64,000 nt of DNA from the NCBI RefSeq assembly GCF_964340395.1, contig NC_135550.1:32355676-32419675 (forward strand), written 5' to 3'. This document shows positions 55,760-64,000 of this stretch, piece by piece. The notes under the pieces are model-generated. The model was not told the origin of the DNA and did no database searches. It was given only the letters and a program-made list of their open reading frames with translations. How positions within the stretch are numbered: position 1 is the stretch's first letter; each line of letters opens with the position of its first letter. The translations under genes and the position numbers were made by a program. This DNA comes from Glandiceps talaboti. Its lineage: Eukaryota > Hemichordata > Enteropneusta > Spengelidae.

Positions 55760-56644
55760 ATGCCTTCAAAGTGTTCTCATTGCAAGACCAAGAGAGCAGT
55801 AGTCTCGAGTGGCGATGATTTGATGTTATGCCGCTCCTGCAACATGAAAAGATCTACAACCCTACAACTCCAAGAAAGTAATGCTAACATGGCGGCTGAC
55901 GATGACGTGTCAACAGGTAACAAAGGTGACGTTACATTGGTATTAGTAATGGAAAAACTGGAATACATCAGTCAAGAGATCTCTAGTCTGAAACATGGCC
56001 AAACAACCTTGACGACGTCAATGGATTTCATTAACGAAAAGTTCGAGAATCTGCTTTATCGCATTTCTGAACTTGAGGAAACGAACAAAAATCTCGAAAA
56101 AACAAATACCGAGTTACGTAATCGTATCACTACCTTGGAAATAGATGCAAATCAACAAAACCAGTATTCGCGCCGAAATAACTTGGAAATTAGTGGAATA
56201 CCTGAGCGCGAAAATGAAAATACAGATGACATAACATTATCTGTTTTACGAAACATCAATCCTGGAATCAGTATAGATGACATCGATGTTACGCATCGCA
56301 TCGGCAAAGTCCAAAGCCCTACTCTACCTCACACTGCTCGACACAGACCGATAATTGTAGCATTCACCAACCGAAGAAGTCGGAACGCTATCTATGACCA
56401 GCGCCGCAAGATAAAAGACATATCGACGGAAAATCTTGGCTACTCTACAAAGAACAATATCTATATAAATGAGAATTTATGTCCTGCTGCAAGACAACTT
56501 CAAGGTAAAGTCAACAATGCAAGGAAGAAGTCGGGATATCGATATCTGTGGACTCACAATGGCCGAATTTACATCAAGAGAGACCAGCAAGCTCGATCTA
56601 TTACAATCTCAAATGAAGCTGATATTGCTAAGTATTGTACTTAA
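55760..56644 (+). CDS. LINE ORF1 protein, 294 aa
   Basis: A putative RNA-binding nucleoprotein of the retrotransposon. Residues 5-27 hold a four-cysteine zinc-binding motif (C5, C8, C24, C27: CSHC ... CRSC). Residues about 85-135 are a heptad-like coiled coil (ISELEETNKNLEKTNTELRN), expected to mediate trimerisation. From 140 follows the RRM-like domain start (QYSRRNNLEISGIPE) shared with L2/CR1-type ORF1 proteins, then a basic C-terminal part (YLWTHNGRIYIKRD). The start is the first ATG after the 5' region, and the frame is open to a TAA 32 bp before ORF2. Confidence 0.88.
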   Translation: MPSKCSHCKTKRAVVSSGDDLMLCRSCNMKRSTTLQLQESNANMAADDDVSTGNKGDVTLVLVMEKLEYISQEISSLKHGQTTLTTSMDFINEKFENLLYRISELEETNKNLEKTNTELRNRITTLEIDANQQNQYSRRNNLEISGIPERENENTDDITLSVLRNINPGISIDDIDVTHRIGKVQSPTLPHTARHRPIIVAFTNRRSRNAIYDQRRKIKDISTENLGYSTKNNIYINENLCPAARQLQGKVNNARKKSGYRYLWTHNGRIYIKRDQQARSITISNEADIAKYCT

Positions 56645-56676
56645 TTAGTTATTGAGGCAAATGTAACATTTTTCTT

Positions 56677-59622
56677 ATGAACAGTGACCAAACCTATATA
56701 GATAATCTTTTTGTTATCAATAACCATTCATTAGAACCGACAATATTTAACCAGAATTTCTATTCAAATCTCAAAACCTCTTTCTCTGTGTCACATTGCA
56801 ATGCTCGCTCACTTTCTAATAGCATAGACGATGTTGCTCTTTTGTATAACCATTGTATGGAAAACTCTTTCAAAGTTATCGGTATTCCCGAAACTTGGAA
56901 AATTGACAATTCCAGTCTACTTAATTTACCAAACTATTCTCTCGAGCTAGTGTCGAGAAACTTTGGCCGAGGTGGTGGAGTTGGTGCATACATCCACTCC
57001 TCCCTCAACTATAAGATTTTGCAATATAATGTTATGCACACAGAATCCTTATGGTTTGAAATTTGTGGTAGTAAAAATCGCATTGTCGTTGGTGTTTTAT
57101 ACCGTAAACCGGGTACAAATATTTCAGAGTTCGAAAATAGTCTTTTTGATGTTCTTTGTAATGTAAAACTTGATAAGAAATATTGTATTCTCATGGGAGA
57201 TTTCAATATCGATGTTGCCAAGCCAGATAATAATGCCAGAAATTTCGTATCTAGAATGCAGTGTCTTCATCTTGAACAGTTAATCTCAGTGCCAACCAGA
57301 ATCACAAATACCTCGAAATCAACAATTGACCACATTTATACAAATATATGCTCCTGTCAGATTGACGCAGGTACAATCATTGCTGATATCTCTGATCATT
57401 TCCCGGTCTTCTCCATTTTTGATAATTTTAATATACATTTACCAATTTTAAGGTCTGTACTTGTAAGAGACTTCAAGTGTTATAATAAGGATAATTTTGT
57501 TTCTGACTTACGTAAGGTGGATTGGAATATTTTAAATAACAATAGTAATGCAGATACTGCCTTTGACACATTTCACGACTTATTCATCCAGGTGTGCGAT
57601 CTTCATGCACCCATGAAGGTCAAGACTCTCAAGTCTAAGCGAAATAAAAATCCTTGGATAACTAAAGCAATTAAGAAATCTATTAACACTAAGCACAAAT
57701 TATATGCAAAAGTTATTACTAGTCAACATGAGTCAAGTGCAGTTTCTCATTACAAGTCTTACAGAAATATACTTACCAGTGTTCTGAGATGTGCTAAAAA
57801 GAATTACTATGTAAATTTATTCAATGTAAACCAGAGTAACAAAATTTGGAATGTTGTGAATGATCTTTTGGGTAAGAAATACGGTCCTGATAAGTTGCCA
57901 GAAAATTTAAATATTGATGTAAATGGTACTGGACGTGTTGTGTCAGACCCAGCTGAGGTAGTTCAGAGTTTCAATGATTTTTTTGTTCAAGTTGGTGAAA
58001 AGCTGGCAAACGATATTCCACATGCATCTTGTGATTATAGGGATTATCTTGATTTATCTTTACCACACTCCTTTTTTCTTCAACCAGTTACTGTCTTTGA
58101 GGTAACCAGACTTTTAGCCAATTTAGATTGCAAAAAAGCTAGTGGATGGGATAATCTACCCCCAAGGCTCCTTATCGACGCAGCTGATATCATATCAAAG
58201 CCATTGGCCCACATTATAAATATTTCATTTTCAACTGGTGTATTCCCCACAGCCCTAAAAATTGCTAAAGTTACGCCTATTTTCAAAAAAGGAGATAGGG
58301 AAACAATTGGAAACTATAGACCGATATCCATTCTGCCCTTGTTTAGCAAGGTTTTTGAAAAAGCTATAAATAAACAAATTACTTCCTACCTTGAAAAATT
58401 CGATATTTTGTACAAGCATCAGTACGGCTTCAGAAAAAAACATAGTACCAACCTGACCCTGATCAATATAGTAAATCATATTTTGCGAGAAATCGACAAG
58501 GGAAGCCCAACTATAGGAATATTTATTGATTTCAGCAAAGCTTTCGACACAATCAATCATCCAATTTTGTTATCCAAACTTGAACATTATGGGTTTAGGG
58601 GTCCTTGTCAAGAATGGGTAAAAAGTTATCTCACAGACCGCTCTCAATTCGTCCACTCAAATGGCCATTCGTCAGTAAAATCCACAATTTGTCATGGTGT
58701 ACCTCAAGGCTCAGTTCTGGGTCCCACTTTATTTCTTATCTATATAAATGATCTACAAAAGTCTTCAACATTCTTTGATTTTCGACTGTTCGCAGACGAT
58801 TCCAATCTTTTCCATTCTTTTTCTAATCCATATCACATTGATCTTACTACAGTATCAAATCATTTACATGATGTTCAACTCTGGTGTGATAGCAATAAAT
58901 TAACCATAAATAGAAATAAAACAAATTTTATTATCTTCAGGGGTCGACAACAAAAAATAGATGTAACTGGTTCTATTGTCATTCGTGGAGATCAAATCAA
59001 AGAGGTGGATGTTGTTTCTTTTGTTGGAATTTCATTAGATAAACACCTCACCTGGTCTGACCATATTAACAGAATAAATATACTCATAAGGAAGAAATGT
59101 GGAATTCTGTATAGACTAAGACACATTTTACCACTAAGTATTTTAATACTTTTGTACAATGCCTTTATACTTCCCCATATTTCTTATGGCCTAGAGGTTT
59201 GGGGCAGTACTTACCCAACATATCTGAATTGCATTCTAACTGCCCAAAAAATGATTGTTCGCACGATGCTGTTCAAATCTCACATGGAACACTCGGCTCC
59301 TTTATTTATACAGCTAAATATTCTAGATATTTACAAGCTTCACAAACTCTTAATAGGTTCTTTTATTTACAGCCTGGTTCACTTGAACTCACCACATATC
59401 TTGTCCGATTATTTTAGTGACAAAAAACATGAATATGACACGAGACTCTGCCATCGTCAAAATCTTTACCCGTACCATGCGAGAACAAATTCTGGTCAGT
59501 TTGCTATTTCATTCGTAGGTGCAAAAATTTGGAATGATATTCCTATCCAAATCAGATCGAAAAATTCCCAACATATTTTTAGGAAATCTCTTAAACAATA
59601 TTTAGTAGAGCAGTACAGGTGA
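56677..59622 (+). CDS. LINE ORF2: endonuclease-reverse transcriptase, 981 aa
   Basis: The N-terminal APE-type endonuclease (residues about 35-255) shows CNARSL, the catalytic Glu in PETW, GGGVGAYI, YRKPG, GDFNID, IDHIYTN and ISDHFPV. The central reverse transcriptase (about 480-790) shows GNYRPISILP, GIFIDFSKAFDTINH with the first catalytic Asp, HGVPQGSVLGP and the FADD box (RLFADDSNLFHS). The C-terminal domain ends GAKIWNDIPIQIRSKNSQH and resembles other Jockey-superfamily ORF2 tails. No stop or frameshift is visible across 981 codons. It nicks target DNA and copies the element RNA by target-primed reverse transcription (family knowledge). Confidence 0.93.
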   Translation: MNSDQTYIDNLFVINNHSLEPTIFNQNFYSNLKTSFSVSHCNARSLSNSIDDVALLYNHCMENSFKVIGIPETWKIDNSSLLNLPNYSLELVSRNFGRGGGVGAYIHSSLNYKILQYNVMHTESLWFEICGSKNRIVVGVLYRKPGTNISEFENSLFDVLCNVKLDKKYCILMGDFNIDVAKPDNNARNFVSRMQCLHLEQLISVPTRITNTSKSTIDHIYTNICSCQIDAGTIIADISDHFPVFSIFDNFNIHLPILRSVLVRDFKCYNKDNFVSDLRKVDWNILNNNSNADTAFDTFHDLFIQVCDLHAPMKVKTLKSKRNKNPWITKAIKKSINTKHKLYAKVITSQHESSAVSHYKSYRNILTSVLRCAKKNYYVNLFNVNQSNKIWNVVNDLLGKKYGPDKLPENLNIDVNGTGRVVSDPAEVVQSFNDFFVQVGEKLANDIPHASCDYRDYLDLSLPHSFFLQPVTVFEVTRLLANLDCKKASGWDNLPPRLLIDAADIISKPLAHIINISFSTGVFPTALKIAKVTPIFKKGDRETIGNYRPISILPLFSKVFEKAINKQITSYLEKFDILYKHQYGFRKKHSTNLTLINIVNHILREIDKGSPTIGIFIDFSKAFDTINHPILLSKLEHYGFRGPCQEWVKSYLTDRSQFVHSNGHSSVKSTICHGVPQGSVLGPTLFLIYINDLQKSSTFFDFRLFADDSNLFHSFSNPYHIDLTTVSNHLHDVQLWCDSNKLTINRNKTNFIIFRGRQQKIDVTGSIVIRGDQIKEVDVVSFVGISLDKHLTWSDHINRINILIRKKCGILYRLRHILPLSILILLYNAFILPHISYGLEVWGSTYPTYLNCILTAQKMIVRTMLFKSHMEHSAPLFIQLNILDIYKLHKLLIGSFIYSLVHLNSPHILSDYFSDKKHEYDTRLCHRQNLYPYHARTNSGQFAISFVGAKIWNDIPIQIRSKNSQHIFRKSLKQYLVEQYR

Positions 59623-59950
59623 TTAAATTGTAAACTTACAGATGTATTGACTTTTCGTTTATTGTATTAGACTTTTTCATGTAGTAAAAATGTTTTTTGT
59701 GTGTACATGTATATGTATATGCATATGTATATGTATATGTATATGTGATATATTTTCTTCTCCCAGTTATGTTTTCAGTCATCTTAATGACTGAACCCTC
59801 TTATTGTTTTCATTCGCAATATACAATGTCGGGGATCAGGCTAGACTAGCTGTAAGCTATTTCTTGACTCCCCATTTACCCTTCTCTCTTTTGATTTTTG
59901 TTACCATTATTTTGTAATCATTTTATACGATTGGGTAAATAAACCACTTA

Positions 59951-60672
59951 TATATATTTATTAGTTCTTAAATGATACATAGTTTACAGCTCACAACAAT
60001 AAACAAAAACAATATACACAAAAAAAAACTGGAAAAGGCGAGTGAAAACAAAGACAAGCTACACAAATACAACTTAGCATCAATTTAACAATCTGACGGC
60101 TGACAGGACAAACCTCTTTCTTTAGCGAACTTTGGAGCATTTATACAACGGTATCTTCGCACAGATGGGAAAATATCAAACTATGCATAAAGCTGATGTT
60201 GATATTCAACAGCAATCTCACGTGACTTGCGCAGTTACTGCACGAGTGTTAAGTCCGACCAGCAGTATTGTACTTCTAACATTTATTGATGTTAAAATGT
60301 AGGACTGAGACGTTTGATAAAAGAAATCCAATCACACTGGTACAGTAATAACAGCAATGTCTGTATCTGTAGTTGCCCTTCAAATTTGATACAATTGATA
60401 AAAAAATTTGGTTACAGTCGCAAAAACATATCGCAACAGCAGCTTGTAGTTAACCTTTGTGAAATCTCAACAACATCGGGTTGTTGATATAAGGGAGCAC
60501 AACTCTAGGGAAGTAATACATAGCGAGGGAAGGTATGGTTAATATTCATTAATTTGTGTTTTAGTCATTCAGGATTACTGAAAATCCTTTCGAAGGAAAT
60601 GATTCGTCGAGGTCTCTTAATGACGTGATTGGATTATCATTTACTCACGTTAATAGAACAGAAATCAAAGGT
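59951..60672. other. Intron-type stretch after the LINE
   Basis: No exon or element recognised between the LINE tail and the 30-bp minisatellite. Confidence 0.4.
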
Positions 60673-61640
60673 ATATATGTGAGTTGATCTTTGTGTGTAG
60701 CTGTATATGTGAGTTGATCCGTGTGTGTAGCTGTATATGTGAGTTGATCTTTGTGTGTAGCTGTATATGTAAGTTGATCTTTGTGTGTAGCTGTATATGT
60801 GAGTTGATCTTTGTGTGTAGCTGTATATGTGAGTTGATCTTTGTGTGTAGCTGTATATGTGAGTTGATCCGTGTGTGTAGCTGTATATGTGAGTTGATCT
60901 TTGTGTGTAGCTGTATATGTGAGTTGATCCGTGTGTGTAGCTGTATATGTGAGTTGATCTTTGTGTGTAGCTGTATATGTGAGTTGATCCGTGTGTGTAG
61001 TTGTATATGTGAGTTGATCTTTGTGTGTAGCTGTATATGTAAGTTGATCTTTGTGTGTAGCTGTATATGTGAGTTGATCTTTGTGTGTAGCTGTATATGT
61101 AAGTTGATCTTTGTGTGTAGCTGTATATGTGAGTTGATCTTTGTGTGTAGCTGTATATGTGAGTTGATCTTTGTGTGTAGCTGTATATGTGAGTTGATCT
61201 TTGTGTGTAGCTGTATATGTGAGTTGATCTTTGTGTGTAGCTGTATATGTGAGTTGATCTTTGTGTGTAGCTGTATATGTGAGTTGATCTTTGTGTGTAG
61301 CTGTATATGTGAGTTGATCTTTGTGTGTAGCTGTATATGTAAGTTGATCTTTGTGTGTAGCTGTATATGTGAGTTGATCCGTGTGTGTAGCTGTATATGT
61401 GAGTTGATCTTTGTGTGTAGCTGTATATGTGAGTTGATCTTTGTGTGTAGCTGTATATGTGAGTTGATCTTTGTGTGTAGCTGTATATGTGAGTTGATCT
61501 TTGTGTGTAGCTGTATATGTGAGTTGATCTTTGTGTGTAGCTGTATATGTAAGTTGATCTTTGTGTGTAGCTGTATATGTGAGTTGATCTTTGTGTGTAG
61601 CTGTATATGTGAGTTGATCTTTGTGTGTAGCTGTATATGT
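60673..61640. repeat. 30-bp minisatellite, 32 copies
   Basis: Unit TATATGTGAGTTGATCTTTG plus TGTGTAGCTG in exact 30-bp register. There are two common variants, GTGAGT/GTAAGT and GATCTTTG/GATCCGTG. Because 30 is a multiple of three, one frame stays open for 325 codons with a ten-residue period (VCSCICELI plus F/R); this has no start context or family and is rejected as a gene. Confidence 0.96.
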
Positions 61641-61809
61641 CTAGTTTTAAGTATGATTTAAGATGGTGTGTTCAGGCACAATTTTCAGTAAGTGGAAGTG
61701 AAATAAATCACATCTTGTACAATTTTCCAGGACGTAATCAGAACAATTTGAACTATTTCGTGTGAAATGTTGTTAGATTCAAATCACAATCCAACGTATG
61801 GTAAAGCCA

Positions 61810-61895
61810 CCAATTGATAGATACAGATACTGATGCACAAACCTGATTTGGACCAATTGATAGATACAGATACTGATACACAATCCTGATTTGGA
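61810..61895. repeat. 43-bp tandem duplication
   Basis: Two copies of CCAATTGATAGATACAGATA followed by CTGAT.CACAA.CCTGATTTGGA. Confidence 0.95.
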
Positions 61896-61962
61896 CAAAT
61901 TAATGATTTATTGGAGGGAATGGTTCGAGGAAAACAATAATTCATGTAATTTGACTCAACAG

Positions 61963-62084
61963 TTGCTGATACAAGGGAAGACATTGGCGTATGGTTGGGC
62001 CAACAGTCACCGAGGAGATACAATGGTACACACGTGGAATCATATGTCACTGACAACAGGAGATATTTCATATTGGGTGGACTG
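61963..62084 (+). other. Possible further exon of the lectin/GAIN gene
   Basis: A 122-nt stretch bounded by CAACAG and GTACGT, open in two frames. The frame compatible with exon 6 (phase 0) reads LLIQGKTLAYGWANSHRGDT onward; another open frame contains DIGVWLGQQSPRRYNGTHVE. Neither matches a domain I recognise, and the upstream pyrimidine tract is weak. The surrounding frame is open from 61891. Confidence 0.25.
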
Positions 62085-62312
62085 GTACGTATACGTTGAA
62101 GTCACTATGTATTAATACGTTTCTTTTTATTCTATCACCGTCTGCTATCTGTTGTGCTTACAAAAGATAAATATTTGCACCAATAGCGCTGTGCACAACT
62201 GATATCGAAGTCCAATCCTGTTATTTTTTTAAAGAAGGTCTTCCATTTAGTATGCAGATCTGCCAAGTTTATTCGAAGTTTCCATTTTTTTTACCAAGAC
62301 TCAATGCATATC

Positions 62313-62747
62313 TACAGTGGCCTGTTAGTACCAGTATGTAATTTTGAATTTCTGACGTTTTCACTCTCAGACTGTGGTGATTTTCAATGTCCAAAACTGA
62401 AAATGTATTTTTAAAAAATACAAAATAAAAGAGAACCAAAGTGAAAATGTCGGAAATTCAGAATAAACCTGAAATAATTTCCACTGTGTTGTTGCAAAAT
62501 GTTTTCACCACAGTGGACATTATTTCCATCGTGGTGTGAACATTTCCAACAACACAGAGGAAATTATTTCAGGTTGTTTTTGAATTTCCGATATTTTCAC
62601 TTTGTTTATTTTTGTATTTCACAAATTTAAAAAATATAATCAACTCAAGAAACTCATAAGTAAAAAAATTGGGAATTGAAAATCAAAAATGCAAAGTGAA
62701 AACGTCTGATTTTCAAAATTACCCAATGGCTCTTACAGGCCACCGTA
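62313..62747. mobile_element. 431-bp palindromic MITE with TA target duplication
   Basis: The left end CAGTGGCCTGTTAGTACCAG and the right end GGCTCTTACAGGCCACCG are inverted copies flanked by TA on both sides. Complementarity continues inward (ATTTTGAATTTCTGACGTTT against AAACGTCTGATTTTCAAAAT) and resumes around a central hairpin (CTGAAATAATTTCCACTGTG against CAGAGGAAATTATTTCAGG, about 62470-62575), so nearly the whole element folds back. There is no coding capacity. TA duplication and a CAGT terminus fit a Tc1/mariner-type non-autonomous element. Confidence 0.87.
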
Positions 62748-63027
62748 CAAATCAATGATATTGTAATCGTTCATCAACAATTTTATAGATAAATATCGTC
62801 GTAGATATGTTGTATGCATTTTTCTTCTATATTTACATATTGTATGTACGTTTATAGATGTTCTGTTTGTTTGTTTGTTTGTTTGTTTGTTTGTTTGTTT
62901 ATTAATTTATTTTGGGAAAAAAGGTAACTTATAAGCCTGAAGGGGCTGGGTTGATGTATATGTTTATGATATATTTAGTAATTTATTTTTAAATTTGCAT
63001 GTACATGTCACTATAATAAACTACAGT
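62748..63027. other. No gene seen
   Basis: AT-rich, with a short (GTTT)n run at about 62863-62900. Nothing else recognised. Confidence 0.5.
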
Positions 63028-63425
63028 ATATACTATACAATGTACTATACAATACAATACTATACAATACAATACAATACAATACAATACTATACTATAC
63101 TATACCATACTATACTATACTATACTATACTATACTATACTATACTATACTATACTATACTATACTATACTATACTATACCATACCATACCATACTATAC
63201 CATACCGTACCGTACCGTACCGTACCATACCATACCTAGTCTTGCTGCTAGACGTTCGGGCTTTCTTTCGATACTATAAGCGAACGAAGTTCGCAGTGAG
63301 GGCTTGCCCAAACACTTGGATGTTCCATCCTCGATAGCGATGTTCGGTCGTGTGTCGTATTCTACCGGAAGAACATCCGAGGTCTTGCAGATAGACTATA
63401 CCATACCATACTATACTATATACTA
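63028..63425. repeat. (TATAC)n satellite interrupted by a non-repetitive insert
   Basis: Pentamer array TATAC/CATAC/CGTAC from about 63028 to 63236, resuming at about 63395-63425. The 158 bp between (63237-63394) are GC-richer and not pentameric, contain the palindrome CGAACGAAGTTCG and the inverted pair GGATGTTC / GAACATCC, and have GTCTTGC-TAGAC phrases at both ends. Confidence 0.88.
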
Positions 63426-63918
63426 CACCACAGACTTCCTTATCTGTGGCTACATCTGTACCCCCAGAAACATTACCATAAGCTGGACAGAAACATTACC
63501 ATAAGTGTGACTGAGCAATTAATAACTTAGTAATAGCTCAGACCACTATAGTCTGAGGTAATAGTGAAATAGCTGATAACAACTAAAGATACACCTTGAG
63601 AACAAATTGTACTCAACATTTACAATTATTGTTCATCTTTATTGAACATGAAAATAGTCAAAAGCAAATAAACGTTCACATATATACCTCTGGTTTCAAC
63701 TGGGAATGACAATGGACTGTGACAGAGTAATTATGTAGCATACCACTGACGTTACTCTTTACCCTTAGAAGGAAATCGATCACTCAATCACTCAATCACT
63801 CATTTGGGCATAACTTGCATTTCACTGATCTGATCACTTTCATTTGAACAATATTTCATCACCATAACATCATAAGTAATGTTGCCACCAAATACCAAGG
63901 AATCGGTCTTTAAGTCGT

Positions 63919-63921
<3 letters not shown>
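63426..63921. other. No gene seen
   Basis: No exon or element recognised; a short ATCACTCA repeat lies at about 63776-63803. Confidence 0.5.

Positions 63922-64000
<79 letters not shown>
63922..64000. repeat. (AG)n microsatellite cut by the window end
   Basis: Continuous AG dinucleotides to the last base, so the true length is unknown. Confidence 0.97.

Larger units (their letters stand above)
55660..59950 (+). mobile_element. Full-length, apparently intact two-ORF LINE (Jockey/CR1/L2-type)
   Basis: It contains a short 5' region, ORF1 (55760-56644), a 32-bp gap, ORF2 (56677-59622) and a 3' untranslated region of about 320 bp ending near TTGGGTAAATAAACC (about 59945). Both ORFs are uninterrupted and all endonuclease and reverse transcriptase motifs are present, so the copy looks young and possibly active. 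It lies in sense orientation in the intron after exon 6 of the lectin/GAIN gene. The exact ends and target-site duplication could not be fixed by eye. Confidence 0.9.

Noticed and set aside
60684-61661. 325-codon open frame with a perfect ten-residue repeat rich in Cys
   Set aside because: It is the 30-bp minisatellite read in the one frame without stops; no signal peptide, no flanking exons, and the repeat length alone explains openness.

Overview
This is a window of AT-rich, intron-rich animal nuclear DNA. Genes have short exons with canonical GT/AG introns, extracellular modules sit on phase-1 exons, microsatellites are dense, and there are non-LTR retrotransposons and short inverted-repeat DNA elements. 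The proteins (15-hydroxyprostaglandin-dehydrogenase-like SDRs, WAP + Kazal proteins, a C-type-lectin/GAIN receptor) point to an invertebrate metazoan, plausibly a lophotrochozoan or an invertebrate deuterostome. I cannot name the species from sequence alone.

Layout: 1-17.9 kb shows no gene I can support, only microsatellites and small tandem duplications. At 17.95-23.13 kb (minus) is SDR1, a seven-exon NAD-type short-chain dehydrogenase. A 249-bp foldback MITE lies at 24.35-24.59 kb. At 25.46-27.94 kb and 30.59-33.73 kb (plus) are two paralogous four-exon secreted proteins (WAP, then a follistatin-like/Kazal module, then a hydrophobic GPI-type tail); the second has a long low-complexity N-terminal region. 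A degenerate tRNA-Pro(AGG) lies at 35.15-35.22 kb. SDR2 (36.3-40.0 kb, minus) and SDR3 (45.7-49.6 kb, minus) are recent tandem duplicates inside a duplicated block of about 6 kb. The space between the two block copies is filled by a decayed Ty3/Gypsy-like LTR retroelement fossil with a 5'-truncated LINE inserted in it. From 51.3 kb (plus) starts a C-type-lectin receptor whose following exons resemble the N-terminal half of a polycystin-1-like GAIN region; its next intron holds an apparently intact two-ORF LINE in sense orientation (about 55.66-59.95 kb). The last part (60.7-64 kb) holds a 32-copy 30-bp minisatellite, one possible further exon, a 431-bp TA-flanked MITE and microsatellites.

The three SDRs share exon lengths 93, 127, 107, 97, 77 and 149 nt plus a terminal exon, so they descend from one gene; they would act as cytosolic NAD-dependent dehydrogenases on prostaglandin-like or other hydroxylated lipids. 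The WAP/Kazal proteins are candidate cell-surface or matrix protease inhibitors. I see no sign that these families form one pathway; the cluster looks like tandem duplication with interleaving. The most unusual feature is a 32-bp minisatellite in the lectin/GAIN gene that amplified an exon's own splice donor, giving ten near-identical donors in a row.
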